A model generated the notes under the pieces. It worked only from the letters and a program-made list of their open reading frames with translations, made no database searches and was not told the DNA's origin. The position numbers and the translations under genes were made by a program. Below, one piece after another: positions 14,276-21,926 of a stretch of 36,547 nucleotides of DNA. Numbering within the stretch: the first letter of the stretch is position 1; each line of letters opens with the position of its first letter. Source of the stretch: a virus; the IMG/VR virus record IMGVR_UViG_3300042544_001460, positions 1-36,547 of that record. The stretch is one strand, 5' to 3'.

Positions 14276-14776
14276 TTAATATTTGATGTAACTAATACCA
14301 CCTTGAGTTCCATTGAGTGAGTTGTTGTATTTTTTTTCTGCAACTTCTCTTGGAATTATTTTAGAGTTTTTGTGGTAGATTGCCCATTTCCATTCTTTGT
14401 CAGGTCTGTAACCAGGACCTTTCCAATGATGATGTAATGATTTAGAATAACTTTCTAATCTTATAACCGTACCCTCCAAAACACTATTCTCAGATACCTC
14501 AAGATACGGCATTCCTTCATATAATTTTGTTTTATTTGGACAATTATACATAACCGCATAACCACAAGAAACTGATACTTCTAAATCAGCATCACTTCTT
14601 GCCGAAATCAAAAGGGCAATATCTGTTGGTACTTTTAATTCCTTCTTAACTTTTGATTCGTACTCAATAAGTCTAGCAAGATTGGAACCAAACTTCTTCA
14701 TTGCCGCTTGTGGTGAATCAAAGATATCAGTACAGATACCTTCTTTTAATTGTACTTTGTATTGTTTAACTTGCAT
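14276..14776 (-). CDS. Hypothetical protein (166 aa)
   Basis: A soluble mixed protein starting MQVKQYKVQLKEGICTDIFD. There is a helical segment (SPQAAMKKFGSNLARLIEYE), a strand-rich middle (DIALLISARSDADLEVSVSC), and a Trp/His-rich stretch SLHHHWKGPGYRPDKEWKW around 115-132, which could bind metal or a ligand. No family recognised. It lies between the DnaA-like gene and the TKWCT gene. Confidence 0.55.
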   Translation of the reverse strand: MQVKQYKVQLKEGICTDIFDSPQAAMKKFGSNLARLIEYESKVKKELKVPTDIALLISARSDADLEVSVSCGYAVMYNCPNKTKLYEGMPYLEVSENSVLEGTVIRLESYSKSLHHHWKGPGYRPDKEWKWAIYHKNSKIIPREVAEKKYNNSLNGTQGGISYIKY

Positions 14777-14787
14777 AATATATTTGT

Positions 14788-15870
14788 TTATAGTGAGCCT
14801 GAACGGAATGTTTGAGGTTGGTTTTCTCTATCTTCATATTGACGTTCTTCATTTCTTTCTTCAATCTCACCCATCAATCTTCTTTCTCTTATCCTTCTCT
14901 CTTCATTTCTTCTTTCAATTGCTTGACTAAAAGGATTTAATCTATCTTGTCTCTCTTCGTGAACCGGTTCTTCCATAATTGGAGATGGTTCTTCCATTGA
15001 AACGGCTTCTCTTAACTCTTCTCCTATGGGAGATGGTTCTTTGAATAAATCTGATTTATTTTTCATTAATTTATCTTCGATAACCCTTTGTTCATCGGAC
15101 AATAAAAATCTATTTGTTTTTGCTTTCTTGTCTTTAGAAACAGATTGAATCAAAAGTCTAATCTCGTCAGTCAATTCAGTATCTAACGAATCAATTCTAC
15201 TATCTTTTTGATTCCAGAAAGAAAACTCAGGGTCATTTTTATCTAATGAATAAAAACTTGCAACTTTATATCCCGTTACTTTATTAATACAATATATTAA
15301 CACTCCTTTGGATGAATACTTAATAAAATATTCAGGATTACCTTCTGATGTTGTGCACCATTTTGTATTTGAACCATATTTTTTAGATGCCAAATATGTT
15401 AATGGTCTAACGATTAACCACTCGTCAGTATCCATCAATTTAACTATTTGACTTTCCATCTGTTTTGTGGATACTTTCATTTCAGCCATACTTAATTGAT
15501 TTAAAACATCATCAAATGATTTATACTTACTTAAATCATTTTGTGAAATTAAACCTCTTTCGTTATATTCACAAAACTTTCTAAAACTTCTTAAGTCTTC
15601 AAAATTAAAGAACGCATCAAGAAATCTAAACATCAATAAAACCTGAATGTCGGAAAAATTATTCAAATCCTCCATTCGAATAAAATCAAATTTACTAATC
15701 AATGACGTTTTAATTTCAAGTATGTGTTCATCTAATGAACTTGTATTTCTCATCAATCTTAGTAACGTGTCTGTGTACTTTGATTTCTTTTCAGGACTAA
15801 ACAATTCTAAAACATCTATTAAATTTAAGACATTTTGTGTGTCAGTTTTAAGTTCTTTTATCTTTGACAT
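14788..15870 (-). CDS. TKWCT-motif phage protein with charged tail
   Basis: A 360-residue protein. Residues 1-140 are helical. The core (about 145-215) has EWLIVRPLTYLASKKYG, then TKWCT (169-173), YFIKYSSKGVLIYCINK and KVASFYS. This 'KWCT...Y...G.L.Y.I' pattern recurs in phage proteins and recalls the active-site region of PcfJ-like proteins (compare 32086-35408), but I cannot confirm homology. Residues about 270-360 are low-complexity Glu/Arg/Pro, including two EPSPI units. The ATG follows a host-type promoter (15889-15920) by 18 nt. Confidence 0.6.
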   Translation of the reverse strand: MSKIKELKTDTQNVLNLIDVLELFSPEKKSKYTDTLLRLMRNTSSLDEHILEIKTSLISKFDFIRMEDLNNFSDIQVLLMFRFLDAFFNFEDLRSFRKFCEYNERGLISQNDLSKYKSFDDVLNQLSMAEMKVSTKQMESQIVKLMDTDEWLIVRPLTYLASKKYGSNTKWCTTSEGNPEYFIKYSSKGVLIYCINKVTGYKVASFYSLDKNDPEFSFWNQKDSRIDSLDTELTDEIRLLIQSVSKDKKAKTNRFLLSDEQRVIEDKLMKNKSDLFKEPSPIGEELREAVSMEEPSPIMEEPVHEERQDRLNPFSQAIERRNEERRIRERRLMGEIEERNEERQYEDRENQPQTFRSGSL

Positions 15871-15888
15871 TATAAAAAAGGTTTAATA

Positions 15889-15920
15889 AAAATATACAAT
15901 TTTTATTTTAAAATAACAAA
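15889..15920 (-). promoter_or_regulatory. Bacteroidota-type promoter
   Basis: TTTG (15920-15917), 20-nt spacer, TATATTTT (15896-15889), then an 18-nt leader to ATG 15870. The -33 box abuts the stop codon of the receiver-domain gene (15921). Confidence 0.6.
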
Positions 15921-16409
15921 TTATTTTATATTATTAGTTCTATCCCATTTAGCTTTTCTTGCTTCAGGTGATAACATATGCGTCTCATCAATTGTATGTG
16001 GAATCTGAACTCTAACACACGTTTGAGGTAATCTACAATTCATAAAATAATTATTAATATATCCCATCATATTTGCAGAACCAATTGGGTTTGCTGAATG
16101 AATATAAATTTGTGGTAGAGGTATATTTTTATTCATACTCTCGGCAACTAACCACTTACAACAATCATAACCAGTTTTCTCATTAACTATATTATCATAG
16201 TTTAATGTGTAGTTATTTTTTACGTTTGTATAATATTCAACCATTGATAGTTCACCTAAGTCGTGGTCCAATGATATAACTTCATAGTTCTCTAAACCAT
16301 TCAGTCTTATTTGACTAACAAACTCATCATAATTTCTTACTACTTTCCAATCACCTTCTGTTGGTGTTCTTACATCATCAAGATATAAGTAAATTTTCTT
16401 TTTATTCAT
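15921..16409 (-). CDS. Cyclic-phosphate-processing receiver-like domain (cPRec)
   Basis: 162 residues of the receiver-fold family linked in the literature to RNA repair, where it is thought to process cyclic-phosphate RNA ends. Seen here: YLYLDDVRTP (LDD 10-12), EVISLDHDLGE (about 43-53, the acidic pocket), TGYDCCKWL and IYIHSANPIG. It overlaps the RNA ligase gene by 8 nt, which is the usual genomic partner. The specific substrate is inferred from the family. Last gene of a coupled ligase unit. Confidence 0.75.
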   Translation of the reverse strand: MNKKKIYLYLDDVRTPTEGDWKVVRNYDEFVSQIRLNGLENYEVISLDHDLGELSMVEYYTNVKNNYTLNYDNIVNEKTGYDCCKWLVAESMNKNIPLPQIYIHSANPIGSANMMGYINNYFMNCRLPQTCVRVQIPHTIDETHMLSPEARKAKWDRTNNIK

Positions 16410-17598
16410 CTTTTTTAAATGGTTTTGAATATTTTGGATATAGATTTTTCCAAATCAAATCCGAGTAATCTTTATTATCTAACATTCTAAATAGAAGTGC
16501 TTGTAAATCTAATTTTTGTTCTTTGATTTTCAATGCAGATTCTTTTCTTGTCATTTCAGGTTTAATAATGTTCATAAATGTTAACTGACACATTGTGTCG
16601 GTTATTCGATACATTTCCAAGAACTTGCTTTCCTCACTCTTTACCCAATCATAGAATTCATCCGGTACTTTATCTAATATTTCATCAAGTGGTTTACCCG
16701 CTCTTAGATATTCCCATATGTCTCGATTGGATACATTGGTTAAAATTCTATGAAGTCGCTTGTATTCTTCTCCTTTGATTTTCATACGAAAACCATTCTT
16801 GAAACGAACAACATATCCCTCTCTATCCTTTGATATTTCCTCCTTCAACAAATCATAACCTTCTCCCCAAGTTTTATATAACATAACAACTCGAAATCCA
16901 ATATTGGAAATCATATTTTGAAATCGAATATCTTCATTGATGTTATGAACATCAACTTCATTTCCTGATTTTGTTTCAATCATCCCTAAAAGAACAATAT
17001 CTTCATAATCATATTCACATACTATTCTATTCTCTTTGTAAATTATCTCAAACAAATATGTGTAACCCTTATGTAATCTTTCAAAATCATATCTATCTAA
17101 AAGTTCTTTTCCTTTAATAGATTGTGATGATGTGAATGAACCACGAGTTGCCATTATCCACTCACCTTTTGTTTTTGGTGTTGGTTCATAATATGGGTTA
17201 TCAAAATCAGGTAAGTTGTTTGGGTCAAAGAACCTTTCCATACCTGTTTCATAATTGTTATTAAACCATATGTTATATCTTTTCTCGTCACTCAATTCAT
17301 ACTCGTAATAAAAAAGAATACCCAATGAACCGTCCATCTTTTCGTAAACCTCAAAAGATTCATTTGGTAAATCTTCTGGTTTATATTCTTCGTAGTTGAA
17401 GAATTTCTTAAATGGTCGTGCAACAATATCACCTTTTGAATTGGTGACCAATCCACGACATTGGATTGTAACATCGTCCCACAACTTTTCGTATTGAACT
17501 CTTGGACCATAATTCCAAATAGTTAAATCGAGAGTTGGGTGAGTCTGTTTATGTAACAACCCGTCTTTGTGATATTTTTCTAATGTCTCTAATTTCAT
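16402..17598 (-). CDS. RNA ligase, T4 Rnl1-like
   Basis: ATP-dependent RNA ligase joining 5'-phosphate to 3'-OH RNA ends via an enzyme-adenylate. Nucleotidyltransferase motifs are in order: CRGLVTNSKGDIVARPFKKF (47-66), motif I EKMDGS with Lys87 as the adenylated residue, motif III YLFEIIYKENRIV, motif IV EGYVVRF and motif V MKIKGEEYKRL. The C-terminal 110 residues are helical, like the specificity domain of Rnl1. At 398 residues it is near the T4 protein's size. Neighbours (cPRec, phosphoesterase, P-loop kinase) imply repair of host tRNA cut by anticodon nucleases. Confidence 0.9.
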   Translation of the reverse strand: MKLETLEKYHKDGLLHKQTHPTLDLTIWNYGPRVQYEKLWDDVTIQCRGLVTNSKGDIVARPFKKFFNYEEYKPEDLPNESFEVYEKMDGSLGILFYYEYELSDEKRYNIWFNNNYETGMERFFDPNNLPDFDNPYYEPTPKTKGEWIMATRGSFTSSQSIKGKELLDRYDFERLHKGYTYLFEIIYKENRIVCEYDYEDIVLLGMIETKSGNEVDVHNINEDIRFQNMISNIGFRVVMLYKTWGEGYDLLKEEISKDREGYVVRFKNGFRMKIKGEEYKRLHRILTNVSNRDIWEYLRAGKPLDEILDKVPDEFYDWVKSEESKFLEMYRITDTMCQLTFMNIIKPEMTRKESALKIKEQKLDLQALLFRMLDNKDYSDLIWKNLYPKYSKPFKKDE

Positions 17599-18248
17599 CT
17601 GTCAACGTTTAACATATCATCAGTGTGATGGTCATCCGCACCAAGTTCAGAACCTATTTCTCTTTTCTTCATATCGTTCAATACCTTCTTCAAATCATAT
17701 GGTGCGAACTCAAGGTTACCGTCCATACCAACATCCATTCTACGTCCATTGCTATACTTTTTATGGTTAGGTAAATGACAATGTCCGTGAAGATGAACAC
17801 GTCCCTTACGGAGTCCATTCCACGATGATATTGGGTAGTGACACATTTCTATTGTTTCACCTTGATATGAGAATTGTTCAAACCAATTAACACTTAAAAA
17901 TTTATTACGGATATCATCTCGATTTCTATCGATGTGATGGTCGTGATTACCTAAAACTAAATGAATATTCTTACAGATTAATCTGTTGTAAAATTCTTCT
18001 ATTTGTTCAAATCCACCAAACGACCAATCACCCAAATGTATTAACACATCATCTTGACCAACCAATTCATTGATATTATTTACAATTGCAGAATTCATTT
18101 TATCGATAGTTTCAAAATCTCTTGTTTGTGCAATTGGTATCGAACCATCAGGCATTCTCCATTTGGTAGTTCCGCGACATATATTACTATGGTTATAGTG
18201 TGTATCGGATGTTATCCAAACCTTTATATGGTTATCTATCTTTATCAT
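17595..18248 (-). CDS. Calcineurin-like metallophosphoesterase
   Basis: 217 residues with a complete dinuclear metal site: SDTHYNH (D15, H17), HLGDWSFGG (D74), GNHDHH (N101, H102), HYPISSWNG and HGHCH (154-158), closing with a GMDG. This compact form is common in T4-like phages. Substrates unknown; beside an RNA ligase it could trim 2',3'-cyclic phosphate or 3'-phosphate RNA ends, but that is contextual. Start overlaps the ligase gene by 4 nt (ATGA), so the two are translationally coupled. The Asp/His-rich C-terminal tail (GADDHHTDDMLN) is unusual. Confidence 0.85.
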   Translation of the reverse strand: MIKIDNHIKVWITSDTHYNHSNICRGTTKWRMPDGSIPIAQTRDFETIDKMNSAIVNNINELVGQDDVLIHLGDWSFGGFEQIEEFYNRLICKNIHLVLGNHDHHIDRNRDDIRNKFLSVNWFEQFSYQGETIEMCHYPISSWNGLRKGRVHLHGHCHLPNHKKYSNGRRMDVGMDGNLEFAPYDLKKVLNDMKKREIGSELGADDHHTDDMLNVDR

Positions 18249-18249
18249 A

Positions 18250-18747
18250 TTAACAAAAATCAGTTGATGAGGAAACTCTTAATCCATCGATGATTTTATC
18301 ATCATACTTGGGGTTGTCAAAAAATGAACCAGCTCCATTAGCCCTTTCTTTTTTTCGATATTCTTTATTAACAACTAAACCATCAGGTTCTCCCCAATTA
18401 AGCGCCATCAAAATAAACTCATTCACATCTAACTCTTCTCCGTATTCATCAACAATACGACCATCTCGAATGAATTTAAGTAGTTCTTCTTTATTGGAGT
18501 AGTATTTGTTATCGTGAAAATTCCAACAGAATTTCCAACCACTACTTCGTTTACCTAAATGAATGTTAGTACCGTCAATAAATGTGTCCCAAGGTGATTC
18601 TGAACCCCATTGGTCATCAACCGCCACTCTAAATCCACATTCAATATTGGATGGTGATATATCTAAATTGGTGACACTACGAATTAGTTTGGACTTTTTG
18701 TTTTCCATTTCTTCCACCGTTGGAATTCGATAATAATTTGTTCCCAT
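18250..18747 (-). CDS. Conserved phage protein, MGTNYY type
   Basis: 165 residues of a family I recognise from many phages by MGTNYYRIP at the N-terminus, NIHLGKRSSGWKFCWNFH (about 61-78) and IVDEYGEELDVNEF. The aromatic and His/Cys content of the middle suggests metal or nucleic-acid binding, but no function is known to me. It begins the RNA-repair unit: a promoter lies at 18768-18798 with a 20-nt leader containing AACTTACTAAC, also found before the 20732-21130 gene. Confidence 0.68.
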   Translation of the reverse strand: MGTNYYRIPTVEEMENKKSKLIRSVTNLDISPSNIECGFRVAVDDQWGSESPWDTFIDGTNIHLGKRSSGWKFCWNFHDNKYYSNKEELLKFIRDGRIVDEYGEELDVNEFILMALNWGEPDGLVVNKEYRKKERANGAGSFFDNPKYDDKIIDGLRVSSSTDFC

Positions 18748-18767
18748 TGTTAGTAAGTTCTTTTACG

Positions 18768-18798
18768 TAAAAATACATATTATTATTGATATTACAAA
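18768..18798 (-). promoter_or_regulatory. Bacteroidota-type promoter for RNA-repair unit
   Basis: TTTG (18798-18795), 19 nt, TATTTTTA (18775-18768), then 20 nt to ATG 18747. It starts right after the terminator at 18804-18830, so one transcript ends and another begins here. Confidence 0.65.
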
Positions 18799-18803
18799 AT
18801 ATC

Positions 18804-18830
18804 AAAAAAAATCCCCGATTTTTCGGGGAT
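18804..18830 (-). terminator. Rho-independent terminator
   Basis: On the minus strand, ATCCCCGA-AAAA-TCGGGGAT (8-bp perfect stem, 4-nt loop) followed by seven T. It lies 4 nt after the stop of the P-loop kinase gene and ends that transcript. Confidence 0.9.
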
Positions 18831-18834
18831 TAAA

Positions 18835-19269
18835 TTATAACTTAACGTTGAATCGGTCTCTCATTTGTTTGACCTTTTCATCCGGTACTCCGTGTATATT
18901 ATTACCCCCGTGACGATTCTCTACAACAAGAGTATGAACACGATATTTGTATCTCTCAGCAATTTCAAAGTACTTTTCCATTTCCCACTCCTCAGTGAAT
19001 GTATTTGCCACAACTATTCTACTGAATTCATTCTTCATTCTCTCAGCACATTTCAAAAGACAATCATTATGTGCTTCTTTCAATTTTGAACCATCGAAAT
19101 TGTAAATTCCTTTATCAGACATAAAGAAGTTATCCGCAGATAAAACATCGGGATTATCACCTCTCACACATCTCAAAATAACCTCACCTACCGTAGTTTT
19201 ACCTGAACCAGGTACCCCTCGTAGTAAGATTAAATCACCAACATATTCTTTATCTTCCATATTGTACAT
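18835..19269 (-). CDS. P-loop polynucleotide-kinase-like protein
   Basis: 144 residues of the AAA_33/PNK-like kinase group. Walker A is GVPGSGKT (18-25); VLSADNFFM holds Asp46, the likely catalytic base; KEAHNDCLLKCAERM and IVVANTFTEEWEMEKYFEIA follow, and NIHGVPDEKVKQMRDRF closes as in N4BP2-like proteins. T4 Pnkp's kinase domain has the same layout, so 5'-OH RNA or DNA phosphorylation is likely, feeding the ligase at 16402-17598. There is no phosphatase domain; the HAD protein at 27666-28262 could supply one. ATG 19269 sits 3 nt after TATTTATA; a second ATG at 19260 is possible. Confidence 0.8.
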   Translation of the reverse strand: MYNMEDKEYVGDLILLRGVPGSGKTTVGEVILRCVRGDNPDVLSADNFFMSDKGIYNFDGSKLKEAHNDCLLKCAERMKNEFSRIVVANTFTEEWEMEKYFEIAERYKYRVHTLVVENRHGGNNIHGVPDEKVKQMRDRFNVKL

Positions 19270-19272
19270 TTT

Positions 19273-19280
19273 TATAAATA
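19273..19280 (-). promoter_or_regulatory. TATTTATA motif, putative late promoter
   Basis: TATTTATA on the minus strand, 3 nt before ATG 19269, the same spacing as in front of the ART gene. This is the one copy whose gene has no [I/L]xE leader. Confidence 0.45.
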
Positions 19281-19282
19281 CC

Positions 19283-19822
19283 CTACAAAGATATAAAACT
19301 TGGTAATTCTAAATCCTTATCTGATATTCTTTTTTGATTTTCTGGTATTTTCCAATCTATTTTTAAGGTTTCGTCATTGTAAACAATTCCACCTTCGGAC
19401 TCCTTATTGTATTGATTGTCAACCTTATATTGAAAGATTGCATTAGTACTCAATACCGAAAATCCGTGAGCACATCCTCTTGGAACAAAGAGTTGTCTAT
19501 TCAAAGACCAACCCAACTCCACCTTAACAACCTCACCATAGGTTGGGGAATCCTTTCTAATATCCACCACAACGTCCAAAACACGTCCTTGTGTACACGT
19601 TACTAACTTAGCCTGTTCATACTCCCCCTTTTGAAAATGAAGTCCTCTAATGGTCCCATAATGAGAATATGACATATTATCCTGAACGAACTCAACATCA
19701 TACCCAACATTTCGATTAAAGTCTTCTTTATTGTACGGTACTGAAAAGAATCCTCTTTCGTCGTGAAATGATTCGTATGTGATAAGAAAACATCCATCGA
19801 TGTCTGTCTTAATAAATTTCAT
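19283..19822 (-). CDS. rfbC: dTDP-4-dehydrorhamnose 3,5-epimerase
   Basis: Epimerises C3 and C5 of dTDP-4-dehydro-6-deoxyglucose in dTDP-L-rhamnose synthesis. The full 179-residue cupin is present: DERGFFSV, TIRGLHFQ with the catalytic His62, GRVLDVVVDIRKDSPTYGE, PRGCAHGFSVLS, FQYKVDNQY and IVYNDETLKIDW. Length matches RfbC (about 180). Other rhamnose genes are not in the window, so it may feed host sugar pools or alter O-antigen or exopolysaccharide. Start overlaps the SPFH gene's stop in TAATG. Confidence 0.9.
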   Translation of the reverse strand: MKFIKTDIDGCFLITYESFHDERGFFSVPYNKEDFNRNVGYDVEFVQDNMSYSHYGTIRGLHFQKGEYEQAKLVTCTQGRVLDVVVDIRKDSPTYGEVVKVELGWSLNRQLFVPRGCAHGFSVLSTNAIFQYKVDNQYNKESEGGIVYNDETLKIDWKIPENQKRISDKDLELPSFISL

Positions 19823-20730
19823 TATTGAACGTTTTTAAACATTTGAGGTACTGTTCCATATACCGGTAACTTACCATCCCATTTATTAATGTACTCTAAT
19901 TGTAATAACAATGGAGTTAATGTTGCTTGTTTCAATCTATTTGATTCCGCCTCTGCTTTTGCCGATGTCAACATTGCTTGGGCGTTACCTTCAGCGGTTG
20001 CTACTTTAATCTTAGCTTGTGCTTCCGCAGTCTTAACTTCATTCTCAGCTCTTAATGCTGCTTGAACTGCGTTGTTCTTAGCTTCGATTGATTTCTTGAA
20101 TGTTTCAGGATAAATCAAATTAGAGGTGAATTGATTAATTACAAATCCCTCCTTTAATAGTTGACCGTCCAATAATCTACGAACTTCAATTTCGAACACC
20201 GCTCTGTTTGAAATCAATTCGTCCGCAGTGTACTTGTTGGTTGCTAATCTGAATGCATCGTATACCGCAGTCTTTAAAAATCCTTCCTCAATGTCTTCCA
20301 ATGGTCTACGATACTTACTAAAAATTGTAGGTACTTTATCTCTTTGAACTGAATAGTTCATAATCGGTGACACGCTGAACTCACTACCATCTTTACTGTT
20401 TACCACAAACGAGTTCTCTCCTTTATATTCTTTATGTTGAATGAATGTAGGGAACTCATAAATTGCTGTAGTAAATGGATTGAAGAATACCATACCTGTA
20501 ACTGCTACTACGTCATCCACTCCTTTGTTATCCCCATACTGATTTACTTTGACACCAACGTGTCCTGCGTCAATTCTCTCACAAGAGAAGAATAAAAATG
20601 TTAATGTAAAAAATCCTAATACCCCCGCACCAATTGTCTTCATAAGTTTTTGTTTTTTTAATTGTTGTTCTAATTTTAATTGTTCACGCTGTTTTTCTTG
20701 ATAAGCGTATCGTTCTTCAAATGACGCCAT
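19822..20730 (-). CDS. Prohibitin/SPFH (band 7) membrane protein
   Basis: 302 residues: a charged N-terminus (1-30), one membrane helix (about 33-49), an SPFH domain (about 51-230, with GHVGVKVNQYG, VVNSKDGSEFSVSP, SKYRRPLEDIEE) and an Ala/Glu-rich coiled coil (about 215-275, AEAQAKIKVATAEGNAQA). The C-terminus KLPVYGTVPQMFKNV resembles Bacteroidota prohibitins, suggesting capture from a host. SPFH proteins form ring scaffolds and, as HflKC and prohibitins, restrain the FtsH protease; a phage copy might protect phage proteins or remodel the membrane (inference). Confidence 0.88.
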   Translation of the reverse strand: MASFEERYAYQEKQREQLKLEQQLKKQKLMKTIGAGVLGFFTLTFLFFSCERIDAGHVGVKVNQYGDNKGVDDVVAVTGMVFFNPFTTAIYEFPTFIQHKEYKGENSFVVNSKDGSEFSVSPIMNYSVQRDKVPTIFSKYRRPLEDIEEGFLKTAVYDAFRLATNKYTADELISNRAVFEIEVRRLLDGQLLKEGFVINQFTSNLIYPETFKKSIEAKNNAVQAALRAENEVKTAEAQAKIKVATAEGNAQAMLTSAKAEAESNRLKQATLTPLLLQLEYINKWDGKLPVYGTVPQMFKNVQ

Positions 20731-20731
20731 A

Positions 20732-21130
20732 TTATTTTGTTTTATTTATTGTTGTACGATGAGGCTCTATTGGAAATTCAGGTTTGTTTTTCTTTCTGGT
20801 TTTCACAAAGGGTTCATCAGTTTTAATACCATTGAATTGTTTTGAGTTTCTTTTTTTCTTTGGTTTTAATTCATCAGGATTGATGTAATCAAGTTCGGTT
20901 TCTCCCGGTTCAATGTTCATCAAATTATCGACAAACTTATCCATATTGATGTAGTAATATAGAAACATTAAACTAAACAAACCAAGTAATCCTGATAAGA
21001 TATTAAGAATTGTACTTGATGCTGTTAGTCCTGGAAATACAATGAATGTAAAAATTGCAAATGTTCCGAAACCAACAAAGATTGGTGAAGATGTTTTCTG
21101 TGAGAAAACTTTTTTAAAAGTGTCTTTCAT
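20732..21130 (-). CDS. Two-span membrane protein with basic tail
   Basis: 132 residues with two membrane helices (about 17-34 and 41-61) and a cytoplasmic, Lys/Pro-rich tail (KPKKKRNSKQF and KTRKKNKPEFP). It ends one base before the SPFH gene's start codon, so it is probably cotranscribed and may partner it. No family recognised. Its promoter (21148-21179) gives a 17-nt leader ending AACTTACTAACT, matching the leader of the MGTNYY gene. Confidence 0.62.
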   Translation of the reverse strand: MKDTFKKVFSQKTSSPIFVGFGTFAIFTFIVFPGLTASSTILNILSGLLGLFSLMFLYYYINMDKFVDNLMNIEPGETELDYINPDELKPKKKRNSKQFNGIKTDEPFVKTRKKNKPEFPIEPHRTTINKTK

Positions 21131-21147
21131 AGTTAGTAAGTTTTATT

Positions 21148-21179
21148 AAAATATATTAAATAATTTTGGAATTTCCAAA
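21148..21179 (-). promoter_or_regulatory. Bacteroidota-type promoter with palindromic -33 core
   Basis: TTTG (21179-21176), 20 nt, TATATTTT (21155-21148), then 17 nt to ATG 21130. The core TTTGGAAATTCCAAA is a palindrome, and the -33 box abuts the ferredoxin gene's stop codon (21180). Confidence 0.68.
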
Positions 21180-21500
21180 TTATTGTTCGAATTTTTTATA
21201 TGTCATCCCATAAAATCCGTAATTGGTAATTACCGATTCTTTGTCTCCCATTGAAACTGCAACTTCTTCTGTTGGGAATATCGCGTCGACAGGACATTCA
21301 GGTTCACAAGCACCACAATCAATACAAGTGTCAGGATTTATGTATAATTGTTTACCGAACAATTCCTCCTTCGACATTGTAGAAATCTCAGAAGCAATTC
21401 TATCAATATGGATTGGTCCATTGATAGCATCGACAGGACAAACAGATACGCAACTGGTATCCAAACAATTAATACATTTCTTTCCAATAATATATGACAT
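21180..21500 (-). CDS. 2[4Fe-4S] ferredoxin
   Basis: 106-residue electron carrier. Cluster ligands are C9, C12, C17, C21 ([14 protein letters not shown], a C-x2-C-x4-C-x3-CP set typical of Bacteroidota ferredoxins) and C59, C62, C65, C69 ([12 protein letters not shown]). No extra domain. The phage could use it to drive reductive reactions during infection or to serve an oxygenase or reductase; partner unknown. High similarity in style to host ferredoxins suggests acquisition from a host. It is followed directly by the promoter of the SPFH unit. Confidence 0.92.
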   Translation of the reverse strand: MSYIIGKKCINCLDTSCVSVCPVDAINGPIHIDRIASEISTMSKEELFGKQLYINPDTCIDCGACEPECPVDAIFPTEEVAVSMGDKESVITNYGFYGMTYKKFEQ

Positions 21501-21509
21501 ATAATAATT

Positions 21510-21926
21510 TTAACTATCGAACCAAAAGACAAATCGAGGAACCATACCACGATTATCCAATGATTTCATTATATCTAATACAAGATGATAATCGGTTCCC
21601 ACAAACACATCCTCATCTTCATTCTTTAACATCTCCTCAATTAACATTTCATATTCATTTAATGATAACCAAGAGTGTGAATGATTATATTCATCATCCC
21701 CATTTGCTTCCCTAACTTCAAAACTTAGATTACCTTTTGGTAATCCTTTTGGTCTCACACCAAATTCTAATTCAGGGTTATACCTAACTTGACCATCAGT
21801 CAAATAACCAAACACATTATAGTTTCTACCTAAACTAAGTTCCTCAGAAACTGCATTCCAAATTGGTTCGTCTCTTTTATCGTCCTTACTACGATACTCA
21901 ATAAATCCGTGAATATCACAACCCAT
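21510..21926 (-). CDS. Conserved phage protein, MGCDIH type
   Basis: 138 residues of a family common in phages, recognised by MGCDIHGFIEYRSK, LGRNYNVFGYLTD (about 32-44), GLPKGNLSFEVREANG and HSHSWLSLNEYE. The conserved Cys, Asp and His at the N-terminus and the HSHSW motif suggest a metal site, but no activity is known to me. It overlaps the sulfotransferase-like gene by 11 nt and ends 9 nt before the ferredoxin ATG. Confidence 0.7.
   Translation of the reverse strand: MGCDIHGFIEYRSKDDKRDEPIWNAVSEELSLGRNYNVFGYLTDGQVRYNPELEFGVRPKGLPKGNLSFEVREANGDDEYNHSHSWLSLNEYEMLIEEMLKNEDEDVFVGTDYHLVLDIMKSLDNRGMVPRFVFWFDS

Noticed and set aside
14682-14930. Plus-strand hydrophobic frame over the TKWCT and 14276 genes
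   Set aside because: It is opposite two convincing genes, with no spacing or start signals of its own.
15271-15375. Full PcfJ assignment for the TKWCT protein
   Set aside because: The TKWCT region recalls the family but lacks the S-L-R and Q...G...N parts; I keep it as a separate motif protein.
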